Both the position numbers and the translations under genes were made by a program. A stretch of DNA of 64,000 nt from Clostridiales bacterium (GTDB lineage Bacteria > Bacillota > Clostridia > Christensenellales > CAG-917): contig CP091734.1 in the NCBI GenBank assembly GCA_022009995.1, forward strand, positions 434,001 to 498,000, given 5' to 3'. Shown in pieces: positions 39,555 to 48,235 of the stretch. The first letter of the stretch is position 1, and the number at the start of each line of letters is the position of its first letter. Below the pieces are notes generated by a model that worked only from the letters and a program-made list of their open reading frames with translations, was not told where the DNA came from and searched no databases.

Positions 39555-40589
39555 TTAAGTTAAACCTTACCCCACAAAACAAGCAAGAAGAACTTATACT
39601 CACCTATTTACAGAACAATGCGAGCGAAACCCTTGCCGACAAGATAAATAACGGCACTCCGTTTGAAAAAGACGGGCATCCTTTATTTAACAAAAAGACG
39701 CTTTCCGGCTTTATGAAATATGCTTGCGAAGAAGCGAGAAAACTTGCCGAAAAAGGCGCTAATTCTGCATGCGTCGATGATGTTACCGTGTATGGCTGGG
39801 CAATTCACTATTTTGAAGAAGATTCGATCGAAGGCACGCTTTACACCATAGACGGCGAAGAATATAAGCCCGCGCCGAAAAAGGTTGCTACAACAAAATC
39901 TGCAACAGTAAAACCACAACCGCCGAAGCCTCAGAATTTACAATTTTCTATTTTCGATAAAATCGACGATACCGAAGTTAAAGATACAAAAACGGATACT
40001 TTAACTGCCGAAACCGATACAGACGATGAAGAATTCACCGAAGAAGAAACTCGACGCAATGCGACAGGTTGCCGAAGAAGAACAAAACCAAACGGCTATC
40101 CGCCCTGTCGAACAATCAAAAGGTAATCCTATATATCAAAAATATATCGCATACCAGTCGGAACACCCTACTTCAATCGTGGCTTATCGCTTAGGCGATT
40201 TCTATGAAGTTTTAGGCGATAACGCCGTAATGCTCGGGAACGAAATGGAACTCACTATTACAAGCCGTGACGTTGGTTTGAAAGAACGTGTTCCGATGAT
40301 TGGTTTCCCTTACCACGCTGCCGAAAATTACTTTGCTAAAATCGTGAGAAAACATGACCTTTACATCATCGAAAACGAACACGAAACACAATTTATTCCA
40401 AGCCTGTTACATATTGATAATCGGCTTATAGAGAAAGATACGGGCGAAATATTGTCCGAAGAAGAAATGCGTGAATTTGACGGTGATATATACGAACCGC
40501 AAGGCATTGACGAACCCGAAACAGTAACAAAACAATCTATTCCGAATGAGATATTCGCCTTGTTTGGAAACAAAGTTGAGGTGAGATAA
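39551..40589 (+). CDS. PcfK-like protein fused to a MutS domain I, one frameshift
   Basis: Two frames join to about 345 residues. The first ~120 residues match the PcfK-like family of conjugative elements (LTPQNKQEELILTYLQNNAS, YTIDGEEYKPAP). After an acidic linker, residues ~200-290 look like the MutS mismatch-recognition domain I: TSIVAYRLGDFYEVLGDNA, LTITSRD, and VPMIGFPYHAAENYF. The Phe-x-Glu pair that reads mismatches in MutS is present in GDFYEVL. No MutS ATPase is nearby. One extra A near 40040 breaks the frame. Followed 2 bases later by pcfJ. Confidence 0.72.
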
Positions 40590-40591
40590 AA

Positions 40592-41908
40592 ATGAAAATC
40601 GAAAAGATAAAACCCATTCCGAAATACATACAGAAAAAGATTAAACTTTACGACGACCAATTAAAAACCGCGCCGTTCGGCAGAACTCGCTTTTATGCTT
40701 ACTTTACGAAAAACGACGGCGAACTCGTCAAAGTTACGGTTGCAGTCCGAGAGTATAAAAAACAATGGTATTGTAAGCCGGTTGTCGTTCATGGCATTCA
40801 TTCCGACAGATGTTTCGGCAAAGACATTAAATTCACTTTTATCGCCGGTTATTCTGTCGGTTGGCACGAACAAGGGATTTCAAAATATCCCGATTGGTAT
40901 GAAAGCAAAGAATGGGGTTGGGCGTCGGACGATTCGTTTGACCCTTATGCCCCGATAGTCAACCGCGATTATATCTTACAACATTTTCCCGAATACAAAT
41001 ACAGCGCCGTTGACAGATATACAGGCATACACGTTTTCAAATACTTACGGCTTTATGAAAAATTTCCACAAATAGAGTATCTGACTAAACTCGGATTGCA
41101 TAATATCGCAATGTCAACGCAGATTTTACAGCTTTGCGGTAAGGACAAAAAGTTCTGCAAATGGCTTGCGAAAAACAGGCAAGATATTGTCTTATCAGAC
41201 TACTACGTTTCTTCTATCATGAAGGCTTACAATACCGGCAAACCGATACGAGAAATCAACAATTTTGCTAAACGTAAGATAAAATTCGATCACGCCGACC
41301 AAATGGATAATGTAAAAGCACTTGTAAAAAACGAAGTCGGCAAGTTTTTAGACTATATCGAAAGGCAAAACACAAACTTTTATTCATATAGAGATTATCT
41401 CGACGCTTGCCAATATCTCGGCTTGGATATGAACGAAGAAAAGAACCGCTATCCCCACGATTTCAAACGTTGGCACGATATACGCATAGACGAATATCGC
41501 TCCGCGCAAGCATTGAAAGACGAGCAGGAACGCAAAGAGTTTTACGACAAATTCGCCGCCGTGGCAACCAAGTATTTGGGGCTTGAATACGACAGGAAGT
41601 CGGTCTATATAGCGATTATCGCACAAAAACCGTCAGATTTAACGCGCGAAGGCGAGTTGCTTCATCATTGCGTGGGGCGTATGGGTTACGACCAAAAATT
41701 CGCTCGCGAAGAATCGCTTATTTTCTTTATCCGAATGAAAGACGAACCCGAAAAACCGCTTGTAACGGTCGAATACTCTTTGAAAAACAAAAAGGTGCTT
41801 CAATGTTACGGCGACCACGATTCTAAGCCCGACGACTGCGTTATGGAGTTCGTAAACAAAAAGTGGCTGCCTTACGCAAACAGAAAACTAAAACAAATAG
41901 CGGCGTAA
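40592..41908 (+). CDS. PcfJ-like protein
   Basis: 438 residues, intact. C-terminal signature of the PcfJ family: EGELLHHCVGRMGYDQKF followed by SLIFFIRMKDEPEKPLVTV. PcfJ and PcfK are paired in the pCF10 pheromone plasmid and many conjugative elements; their role is not settled. The N-terminal half is specific to this branch. It lies directly after PcfK-MutS-I, completing the pair. Confidence 0.8.
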   Translation: MKIEKIKPIPKYIQKKIKLYDDQLKTAPFGRTRFYAYFTKNDGELVKVTVAVREYKKQWYCKPVVVHGIHSDRCFGKDIKFTFIAGYSVGWHEQGISKYPDWYESKEWGWASDDSFDPYAPIVNRDYILQHFPEYKYSAVDRYTGIHVFKYLRLYEKFPQIEYLTKLGLHNIAMSTQILQLCGKDKKFCKWLAKNRQDIVLSDYYVSSIMKAYNTGKPIREINNFAKRKIKFDHADQMDNVKALVKNEVGKFLDYIERQNTNFYSYRDYLDACQYLGLDMNEEKNRYPHDFKRWHDIRIDEYRSAQALKDEQERKEFYDKFAAVATKYLGLEYDRKSVYIAIIAQKPSDLTREGELLHHCVGRMGYDQKFAREESLIFFIRMKDEPEKPLVTVEYSLKNKKVLQCYGDHDSKPDDCVMEFVNKKWLPYANRKLKQIAA

Positions 41909-41964
41909 CCGCAAAGGGCAACGTGACGTTGCATCCAAATAAATTACTACAGGAGATTTTATCT

Positions 41965-42252
41965 ATGAACAATTATTTCAGAATTACCGCCTATCACCCC
42001 GAAAAAGATATTTCTATTATTATGGATTCTTTCGGACTTTTTGAAAAGAAATGGCAATTCTCAGCAGACCTTATAAAGAAAGGTTTCAAGATTCTCGAAG
42101 TATCGGACGATTCACAATTTACCGAAGGCAATATTCCGCTTTTGGTAGAACCTTCAGACAAATATATTCTTCGCGCCTACAAAACGGGCAAGCCAACGAT
42201 TGAGAACGGCAAAGTCGAGATAAACGGCAAATTTTACGCACCAGACAACTAA
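41965..42252 (+). CDS. Unknown small protein, last gene of the PcfJ operon
   Basis: 95 residues from the ATG at 41965 behind AGGAG. Reads MNNYFRITAYHPEKDISIIM; compact alpha/beta with no signal. A hairpin terminator follows directly. No family recognised. Confidence 0.55.
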   Translation: MNNYFRITAYHPEKDISIIMDSFGLFEKKWQFSADLIKKGFKILEVSDDSQFTEGNIPLLVEPSDKYILRAYKTGKPTIENGKVEINGKFYAPDN

Positions 42253-42258
42253 AAAAAG

Positions 42259-42293
42259 ATTAAAGGGAGCTTCGCTAAAATGCTCCCTTTAAT
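42259..42293. terminator. Terminator between the PcfJ operon and the small membrane gene
   Basis: ATTAAAGGGAGC and GCTCCCTTTAAT form a 12-bp stem; usable from both sides. Confidence 0.8.
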
Positions 42294-42313
42294 CTATTAT
42301 TATTCTTCATTGT

Positions 42314-42501
42314 CTAATTCGCATATTTCACATTCACGTATTCAATCAATGTACCTATAACAATTCCAATCAACATTCCGATACCTGCACAAATAGAAAT
42401 AGCAAAAAGATTTGCAAAAACGCCCATGCCAACACACCTATGCAACCACCGACAATAAATCCTGTTAATAAGCCAATAGTTAAGTATTTATTACTTTTCA
42501 T
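42314..42501 (-). CDS. Small glycine-rich membrane protein, one frameshift
   Basis: About 63 residues from the ATG at 42501 (GGGGAG ribosome-binding site). Two hydrophobic segments: LTIGLLTGFIVGGCIGVL and, after adding one G near 42425, ICAGIGMLIGIVIGTLIEYV. GxxxG patterns suggest helix packing. The stop is at 42314. A TATAAT box lies about 45 bases upstream of the start. Unknown function. Confidence 0.5.
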
Positions 42502-42632
42502 ATTGCTATATCTCCCCTAAAAGTATATTTGTCGTTGGTTCTATTATACTATGACCTGCTTCCTTTAGGAATAGATGAATTGTAAACTGGCTGGAGTGAA
42601 ACCGCTAATGACAGCCAGTGTTTGTTCTTTGT

Positions 42633-42836
42633 TTATCGGTCAAAGCGAAATTTGAACAGGGCGGCAATGAGCTGTTGCTTTATATGTTCCTCAACTTCGG
42701 CGTTGACTTTCCCGTGTACTTTGGAACAGTAGCGGATATATCCGGCATAGTGGGAAAGAATGGTGTCGATTGCGTCCGGGTCGCCCTCATGGGCTTTGAC
42801 GATTGTTTCATAGGGGAGAAGTTTACTCATAGTCAT
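42633..42836 (-). CDS. HTH_16-type protein of tet elements (Tn916 Orf8-like)
   Basis: 67 residues: LLPYETIVKAHEGDPDAIDT then YAGYIRYCSKVHG. This matches the small helix-turn-helix proteins downstream of the sigma-like gene in Tn916-type and tet(W)/tet(O) elements. The start may be the ATG at 42836 or at 42830. It overlaps the end of the sigma-like gene. It is probably part of the same imported tet block. Confidence 0.7.
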   Translation of the reverse strand: MTMSKLLPYETIVKAHEGDPDAIDTILSHYAGYIRYCSKVHGKVNAEVEEHIKQQLIAALFKFRFDR

Positions 42837-43243
42837 TTCCCTCCATGAGCCGCCTTAACCGCTGCAAGGCAAGCCGGATATGCCGCCCCGCTGTGCTGCG
42901 TGTCCGGCCAATATGTACGCCGATCACTCGCTGCGGCTGGCGCAGGAAATAGTAACGAAATTTCTTCCTGCGTCTGCTCCGGCAAAAGGGCAAGGGCGGC
43001 GGCAAGCTCCGCATGATACAGAACGGCGGTCTGGCCGCAGGCGGTAAAAAGATATTCTTCAAGCTACTCCGGCTCGGCAAGCTGGACAAACTTTTCACTC
43101 ATCAGATAATCAAGGGAAACTTCCCGTTCCCACCTCCGGCGCAGCTTCAAGATTTTATCTATGGCTGCGTGACGAATGACTACCTTGCAAAAGGCATTGA
43201 ATGTGTACTGGATATGCACCTTGTAGGCTTCATCTTCGGTCAT
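42823..43243 (-). pseudogene. Sigma-70-like protein of tet elements, internal stop and frameshift
   Basis: From ATG 43243 (GAGGGGG upstream) the frame reads MTEDEAYKVHIQYTFNAF and SLDYLMSEKFVQLAEPE, then meets an in-frame TAG near 43070, continues EEYLFTACGQTAVLYHAEL, and shifts frame near 42965 before FRYYFLRQPQR and the helix-turn-helix (IGRTRSTAGRHIRLAL). The family is the Tn916 Orf7-type sigma factor. The frameshift alone could be an error, but the nonsense codon is a substitution and may be true decay. Confidence 0.65.
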
Positions 43244-43413
43244 GGAAATTCCCCCTCTCTGAATAATAGTGCGGGGCGGCAGTACTCCTTGCTGTCGCCC
43301 CTTGATTGCCTACCAGCAAAGACGGGCGGGGCTGTCAACGACGGCGCGAAGCGGCGTTCATTTTATCGTTGACTGGCTCGGCTGGGTTTACTATTTACCC
43401 GACAAACTTGAAT

Positions 43414-44118
43414 TTATTTTAAGCTATCACGTTTTACCTTCTTAAGCCTTACTATCATTACCATAGGAATTTCTTTGTTGGTTTTAAAACATTCTTCATA
43501 AAATCCATCAATGACAAATCCAGCTCTAAAACAAAGGTTAAAAATATCTTGTATGGAACGATGATAATAAATCTGCTCTTTCGGTTGCCCTTCAATCGCT
43601 ATATCATAGTAACTGTGCGGTGTCATATATTTTTCAGTCAACGTGACAAAACAAGGGTGTTGCGTTGCAAAGACAAAAATTCCGCTTTCCTGCAACAGTT
43701 CATAAACAGCCATAAGAAGTGGTTCAATATCCGTAATATCCATAATTGCCATATTAGAAACTGCTTTCGTAAAGGCTCGATTTCTTTTTAATTCTAATAT
43801 ACTTTCTCTATTGGTCGCATCCGCTACACAAAATTCAATTTGTTTTGCATATTGTGATTGCCGTCTTTTAGCCAATTCTATCATTTTTTTGCTGTAATCA
43901 AAAGCGACAACCGAAGCGCCTCTTTGTGCAAGATACGAAGAATAATTTCCATTGCCACACGCAATATCCAAAATGTAATCCGCAGGATTAGGAGATAGAA
44001 GTTCCGTTACTTTGGGACGCACTACCTCTCTGTGAAATTCATTAGATTCGTCACCCATTGCATTATCCCAAAATTGTGCGTTCTCCTCCCAGATTTTTTT
44101 ACTTTCCTCTGTTCCCAT
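43414..44118 (-). CDS. Class I SAM-dependent methyltransferase downstream of tet(W)
   Basis: 234 residues from the ATG at 44118. SAM site YILDIACGNGNYSSYLA, then VVAFDYSKKMIELA. Small methyltransferases of this kind follow tet genes in several gut elements. Substrate unknown. A second, stronger ribosome-binding site (GGAGGGTAACA) precedes another ATG at 44180 whose frame (MEYSKEDLMEAKSKF) runs into this gene out of frame. That looks like the start of a different gene fused here by a deletion. Tet(W) ends 51 bases before that ATG. Confidence 0.8.
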   Translation of the reverse strand: MGTEESKKIWEENAQFWDNAMGDESNEFHREVVRPKVTELLSPNPADYILDIACGNGNYSSYLAQRGASVVAFDYSKKMIELAKRRQSQYAKQIEFCVADATNRESILELKRNRAFTKAVSNMAIMDITDIEPLLMAVYELLQESGIFVFATQHPCFVTLTEKYMTPHSYYDIAIEGQPKEQIYYHRSIQDIFNLCFRAGFVIDGFYEECFKTNKEIPMVMIVRLKKVKRDSLK

Positions 44119-44230
44119 GTTCTCTCCCACTCCCCAAATTTGCTTTTTGCTTCCATTAAATCTTCCTTACTATATTCCATTGTTACCCTCCATAACTTCT
44201 GATTGTTGCCGTCTTGACGATTATGTATCT

Positions 44231-46146
44231 TTACATTACCTTCTGAAACATATGGCGCACCTTATCCAAACGGCTGTTTGGACGGCGGGGCTGGATGACC
44301 GGCTGACCGACAGCGGCCTGATATCCTTTCAGCTCTGTAAGGCATACGCTCCGCCCGTTGGTGTAAAAGGCCAGATCAGTACGGTATGCCTGTATACAGC
44401 GGGCGGGAATCTCGCCAGTAAAGACAACTTCATCCTTTTTTTACCTGGGCCGTTTCGATGGTGGCACAGTATTTCGGTGCATCATGATAAGCCCTGGAAA
44501 GGTATTCCTGGGGCGCATAGAGGATGAAGGAGAGATAAGGTTCCAGCAGCTGCGTCCCCGATTCCTTCAATGCCTGTTCCAATACAATCGGGGCCAATGA
44601 GCGGAAGTCCGCCGGCGTGCTGACCGGACTGTAATAAAGCCCGTATTCAAAGCAAATCTTACAGTCCGTTACGTTCCAGCCGAACAAGCCCTGCTCCAGC
44701 CCGTAACGGATACCATCCCTGACAGCGTTTTGAAACTCTGGTTCAAGTATCCCAGCGAAACCCGGCTCTCGTATTTTACACCGGAGCCAAGCGGGAGCGG
44801 TGTAACAGACAGTCCTATGGATGCCCAAAACGGGTTAGGCGGCACCTCGATATGGATGGTGTGACTGGCTGCTTTGAGCGGCCGCTCTAAATAAATGACG
44901 GTGGGTTCCTTCACTGCTGTTTCAATCTTGTATTTCCGTCAGCAAAGCGGAAACAACCTCCAACTGCATCCGACCCAAAAAAGAAAGAATGATCTCATGG
45001 GTGGTGGAATCCACCTCGTAGTGCAAAAGCGGGTCAGTATCCGCAATTTGCGTAAGAGCGTCCAGCAACCGGTCTCTTTGCTCTGCCGTTTTTGGCGTAA
45101 TCGTCGTCCGCAGCATAGGGAAGGGAACATCACTCCACATTTCACGAGGAAGTTGGGTTTTGTCCCCCAATATATCGTTTAATCTCAAGCTGTCGCTGGG
45201 AAGGATGACAATTTCGCCCTTATGGGCGGTATCTGTCCGAACAATCTCCCCTTTGGATGGAATACGCATCTCTGTGATTTTCAGCTTTTCTCTCCCGGCT
45301 AGGGCCACCGTATCCCGCAGACGCAGCGTTCCGCTGTATAGCCGCAGATAGACAAGCCTCTGGCCGCAATCTGTATACTCCACCTTAAAAACTCTACCGC
45401 ACAGGGCGGCGCTCCCCTGTTCCTTGGTCGATTGGAACAGCCCTATCACCGCATCCATCAACTGTTGAATGCCAAGGCCGTTTTTGGCGCTACCATGATA
45501 GACTGGGAACAGGGAGGCGTCTTGAACCCGCTGCTGTTCCTCCCGCGCAAGTTTTTCCCGGCTGATTGGTTCTCCTGCGATATACTTTTCCAATAATTCA
45601 TCGTTATTTTCGATGACCGCATCCCATGCTTCTATGTCGGTATTTTCCTCCAGGACTATTTCCGGGGACAGCGACACCGTCTGCTTGATGATAATATCGG
45701 CGGAGAGCTTATCCCGAACAGACTGATATACGCTCTCCAAATCAATGCCAACCTGGTCGATCTTGTTGATAAAGATAATGGTGGGGATGTTCAATTTCCG
45801 TAGGGCATGGAACAGAACACGGGTCTGGGCCTGCACGCCATCTTTAGCGGAGAGCACCAAGATGGCCCCGTCCAAAACAGCCAGAGAGCGGTATACCTCT
45901 GCCAAGAAATCCATGTGGCCGGGCGTATCCACAATGTTAACTTTACATCTGTGCCACTGGAAGGAAGTGACTGCCGCTTGAATGGTAATCCCACGCTGCC
46001 GCTCCAAACATGGTGTCCGTCCTCGTTGTCCCTTTTTCGACGCTCCCCGGTTCTGAAATGGCTCCGCTGGCATATAGCAGGCTCTCCGTCAGTGTCGTCT
46101 TGCCCGCATCTACATGGGCAAGAATTCCAATATTGATAATGTTCAT
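44231..46146 (-). CDS. tet(W): Tet(W)-type ribosomal protection protein, four homopolymer frameshifts
   Basis: GTPase related to EF-G that displaces tetracycline from the ribosome. Start MNIINIGILAHVDAGKTT, then VDTPGHMDF, FINKIDQ, and an end (LDKVRHMFQKVM) typical of Tet(W). The frame shifts at about 46015 (two T short), 44932 (two A short), 44742 (one T short) and 44438 (one A extra). Undoing these four gives exactly 1,920 nt, i.e. 639 codons plus stop, the family length. So the real gene is probably whole. A central stretch (about residues 360-440, DILGDKTQLPREMW) seems less Tet(W)-like than the ends, hinting at a mosaic allele; alignment is needed to confirm. Confidence 0.9.
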
Positions 46147-46182
46147 GTCTATCCTCCATACAAGGCCCAAAAGGGCGCAAAA

Positions 46183-46217
46183 ATCCCCAGCAGTAAAATA
46201 CTTTTACCACTGGGGAT
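46183..46217 (-). terminator. Attenuator hairpin before tet(W)
   Basis: Arms ATCCCCAG and CTGGGGAT with an inner AGTAAAA/TTTTACC pairing, then T5 on the minus strand. It overlaps the end of the second leader peptide. Confidence 0.8.
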
Positions 46218-46248
46218 GATAATTTGCGGACATACACATATACAGCAT
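46204..46248 (-). CDS. tet(W) leader peptide 2
   Basis: 14 codons: MLYMCMSANYHPQW, ending inside the attenuator hairpin. Comparable to the orf12 leader of Tn916 (MLCMPM...). Confidence 0.6.
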   Translation of the reverse strand: MLYMCMSANYHPQW

Positions 46249-46385
46249 ACACCTGTTTGTGAGTGCTGTTTTTGGGGATATGTCAAAATTGATAAGGCAA
46301 AAGTATTCTTAAATTGGGTACAAAAAACTAAGCCCCTACAAAAGGGACTATCATAATCCTTTGTTCCCACTATTTGATTATAGTT

Positions 46386-46409
46386 TTATTTAAGAATACC
46401 TTGCCGCAT
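46386..46409 (-). CDS. tet(W) leader peptide 1
   Basis: Seven codons, MRQGILK, preceded by AAAAGGAG. Its coding sequence contains one arm of the 12-bp inverted repeat. The same short reading frame opens the tet(M) leader of Tn916. Confidence 0.6.
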   Translation of the reverse strand: MRQGILK

Positions 46410-46438
46410 ATTTTTTACTCCTTTTCTGGAATTGAATT

Positions 46439-46467
46439 ATTATATCACATCAGTTTTAGGAAAACAA
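46439..46467 (-). promoter_or_regulatory. Promoter of tet(W)
   Basis: TTGTTT, 17-bp spacer, TATAAT on the minus strand, 30 bases upstream of leader peptide 1. Confidence 0.8.
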
Positions 46468-46506
46468 GTATCTAAAAGAAATTTTTCTTCCCCTTATATG
46501 TAACAA

Positions 46507-46605
46507 TCATACCGGCTTCCTAACGTTCAGAATGGTTTCTACTGTCTGCTGCGGTGTTTGGTTGGAATTGTCCAGCCAAAAGCCGATCCGTGGTGTTGTC
46601 TGCAT
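46507..46605 (-). pseudogene. 3' remnant of a P-loop kinase-like gene
   Basis: A minus-strand end of about 32 codons (RIGFWLDNSNQTPQQTVETI, then stop at 46507). The TPQQTVETI stretch resembles the C-terminal part of small AAA/P-loop kinases. No upstream part is present. It is a scar at the edge of the tet cassette. Confidence 0.35.
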
Positions 46606-46760
46606 TTTACTAAATACAAATTCAATGTATACAGAAAGAAATATATAAGGAGTGGGAGGGATTCCGCCGTAGTCGGCATTGTAGGAAAATCCAAAAGTTT
46701 AGATTTTCTCAAAATGCTTATCTTTTGGTCTTTGGTTCGGAATAGTGTAGTGCTGGCGGT

Positions 46761-46826
46761 CTATCTATTGTTTTCGGTTGCTTGCTTCTTTACCGTACAT
46801 GAGCATTTGCCGAACTCGGTAAGCAT
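46761..46826 (-). pseudogene. Start of a truncated regulator
   Basis: MLTEFGK followed by an unrelated ending (21 codons in total), behind GGAGGTGG and a strong promoter. MLTEFGK is how a family of XRE-type regulators in conjugative transposons begins. The rest seems replaced at a recombination junction. It could also be a real micro-protein. Confidence 0.35.
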
Positions 46827-46857
46827 AACTTCCACCTCCGATTTAATTACATTTGAT

Positions 46858-46886
46858 ATTGTATCACAAAACTTTTATCTTGTCAA
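46858..46886 (-). promoter_or_regulatory. Strong promoter before the truncated regulator
   Basis: TTGACA, 17-bp spacer, TACAAT on the minus strand, 32 bases before the ATG at 46826. Confidence 0.7.
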
Positions 46887-47001
46887 CAATATTGTATACG
46901 TTAAACATAATTTTGTTGACGAATTTCTCCACAGTTTTTGTGGACAGTTTGTAACATAAAAATCATCCGTTTATATCCCTTTATACCCAATTTGCAACCG
47001 T

Positions 47002-47058
47002 GGCGTGTGCTTGTCTTGATACGAGAGCGCCGCTTCGCGGCGCAGACAAGCACACGCC
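47002..47058. repeat. Large perfect hairpin next to the Rep gene, candidate replication origin or packaging site
   Basis: Outer arms GGCGTGTGCTTGTCT (47002-47016) and AGACAAGCACACGCC (47044-47058): 15 bp, perfect. Inside is a second perfect hairpin, GCGCCGC-TTC-GCGGCGC (47027-47043). There is no T-run, so it is unlikely to be a terminator. It lies 150 bases beyond the Rep stop. Confidence 0.7.
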
Positions 47059-47109
47059 AAAAACTTAACCGAACCGACCGAAATAACGGAAAACGAAAGC
47101 GTAACGAAA

Positions 47110-47146
47110 GCGGTGTTCGCCGCTAACCCGCTTGGCGAATCACCGC
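47110..47146. repeat. Second hairpin beside the Rep gene
   Basis: GCGGTGTTCGCC (47110-47121) pairs with GGCGAATCACCGC (47134-47146) with one bulged base. It sits between the first hairpin and the end of rep. Confidence 0.6.
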
Positions 47147-47205
47147 TATTCTTCGTTTACGGCAATTTCCGTTTTTAACCCGTATTTTTAGGCGCGGATT
47201 TCCGT

Positions 47206-48234
47206 TTAATTACTTTTGCGCATTTGTGCTATTACTTCTTTGCTCACCGGTCCGACGAGGCAGCCTTCGTCCCAACAATTAAAATTATCGTAAAGCAACA
47301 GTTTCCTATCTTCCTGCCCTATCGTGCATACAACGTCCTCGTCCAGAATGTCTGAAATAAAATACTGCGGCAAGCCTTTTGAATACACTATCTTCTCGCC
47401 AGTCTTTTCCATATATTTCGTCAGATATGCGACAGCCTCGCCCAACATTCGCCTATCCACTACGGGCTTAAAATCGGAACGTCCGAACCGTTCGTTGAAA
47501 TATGTATTCTGTATCGTATGTTGCACTTTCTTCTTTATGGGAGAGTAATCGTGTACCTCTATAAGCTCGCCCACCATTGCTCCATCGGGAATATAAAATA
47601 ATCCGTGAAAGTGTAACCGTTTCTTTTCCGGCGATCGCTCCCATACCCCTACGTATTTCCAATTCTTTCTATGACACATCATCTTAAAACAGCCTTTTAA
47701 TTTCCGCATAAAACTTTCTTCCGTATGCTTCGCACTATCGTAAGTAAAAGTGCAAAAATAGTTGAATGTTTGCAAATTTACCTTACGCATAAGCCTTACT
47801 CTTCGGCAAATAATATTCCTTAGTTTTCTTTCAAACTGTATGTTGACAAACTCTGCCGTCGCTTGCTTATTCCGAAAATACGGCAACATCTTTTCCGTTA
47901 TTATTTTCTTTCGTTCGCTCCTTTTTTTATCTCGCGTTTCATCATATAATTCTTCAAACAATTCCTTACGAGTCAACTTTCGCTCAGCCTTATTTTTTAC
48001 TTCACCGCCGCTTTCGACGGACTCCGCCACAGACGTTTCGCCCTTTTCAGAAATATCGTTAGCAGGTTCATTTGCATCGGAAAGTCTGCCTATAGTTTCA
48101 TTATCAGCATTTTCGTCCACAACAGTAATCTGTTCTTCGGGCGGCTTTGGTCGTCGCCTTCGAGGATTAGGAACATACGGTATTGCTATAAAATGACTTC
48201 CGTCGTGATAGATTTTGGCTTCTCCGTATGGCAT
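47206..48234 (-). CDS. HUH-type replication initiator (rolling-circle Rep)
   Basis: 342 residues. Motif 1 YFCTFTYDSAKH; motif 2 RLHFHGLFYIP (the HUH metal site); motif 3 with the candidate nicking tyrosines in AYLTKYMEKTGEK. This order and spacing are those of Rep proteins of single-stranded-DNA phages and rolling-circle plasmids. The N-terminal ~100 residues are low-complexity and charged. Translation is coupled to the upstream Zot-like gene (its TGA lies 1 base before the ATG, and AGGAGGTG serves as ribosome-binding site). It should nick one of the nearby hairpins. It might instead act as a mobilisation relaxase. Confidence 0.78.
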   Translation of the reverse strand: MPYGEAKIYHDGSHFIAIPYVPNPRRRRPKPPEEQITVVDENADNETIGRLSDANEPANDISEKGETSVAESVESGGEVKNKAERKLTRKELFEELYDETRDKKRSERKKIITEKMLPYFRNKQATAEFVNIQFERKLRNIICRRVRLMRKVNLQTFNYFCTFTYDSAKHTEESFMRKLKGCFKMMCHRKNWKYVGVWERSPEKKRLHFHGLFYIPDGAMVGELIEVHDYSPIKKKVQHTIQNTYFNERFGRSDFKPVVDRRMLGEAVAYLTKYMEKTGEKIVYSKGLPQYFISDILDEDVVCTIGQEDRKLLLYDNFNCWDEGCLVGPVSKEVIAQMRKSN

Positions 48235-48235
48235 A

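Larger units (their letters stand above)
46147..46409 (-). promoter_or_regulatory. Attenuator leader of tet(W), Tn916-type
   Basis: The leader contains, in order, a 7-residue peptide, a hairpin (46330-46349) followed by TAGTTTTTT, a 14-residue peptide, and a strong hairpin at 46183-46217. A perfect 12-bp inverted repeat (GTATTCTTAAAT with ATTTAAGAATAC) spans the first peptide and the region after the first hairpin. The layout matches the tet(M) leader of Tn916 as I know it, in which transcription past terminators depends on translation being slowed by tetracycline. Confidence 0.8.

Noticed and set aside
43334..43373. Inverted repeat GTCAACGA/TCGTTGAC before the sigma-like gene
   Set aside because: Noted as a short hairpin, but with no gene, T-run or partner to give it a role; could be a relic of the imported block.
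42633..46467. Intact Tn916-family transposon
   Set aside because: The order of tet, sigma-like and HTH genes agrees, but int, xis and the transfer genes are missing and both edges show scars.
46558..46959. Plus-strand open frame of 133 codons
   Set aside because: It runs through two minus-strand promoters and a remnant gene, has no ribosome-binding site, and its translation looks like chance sequence.
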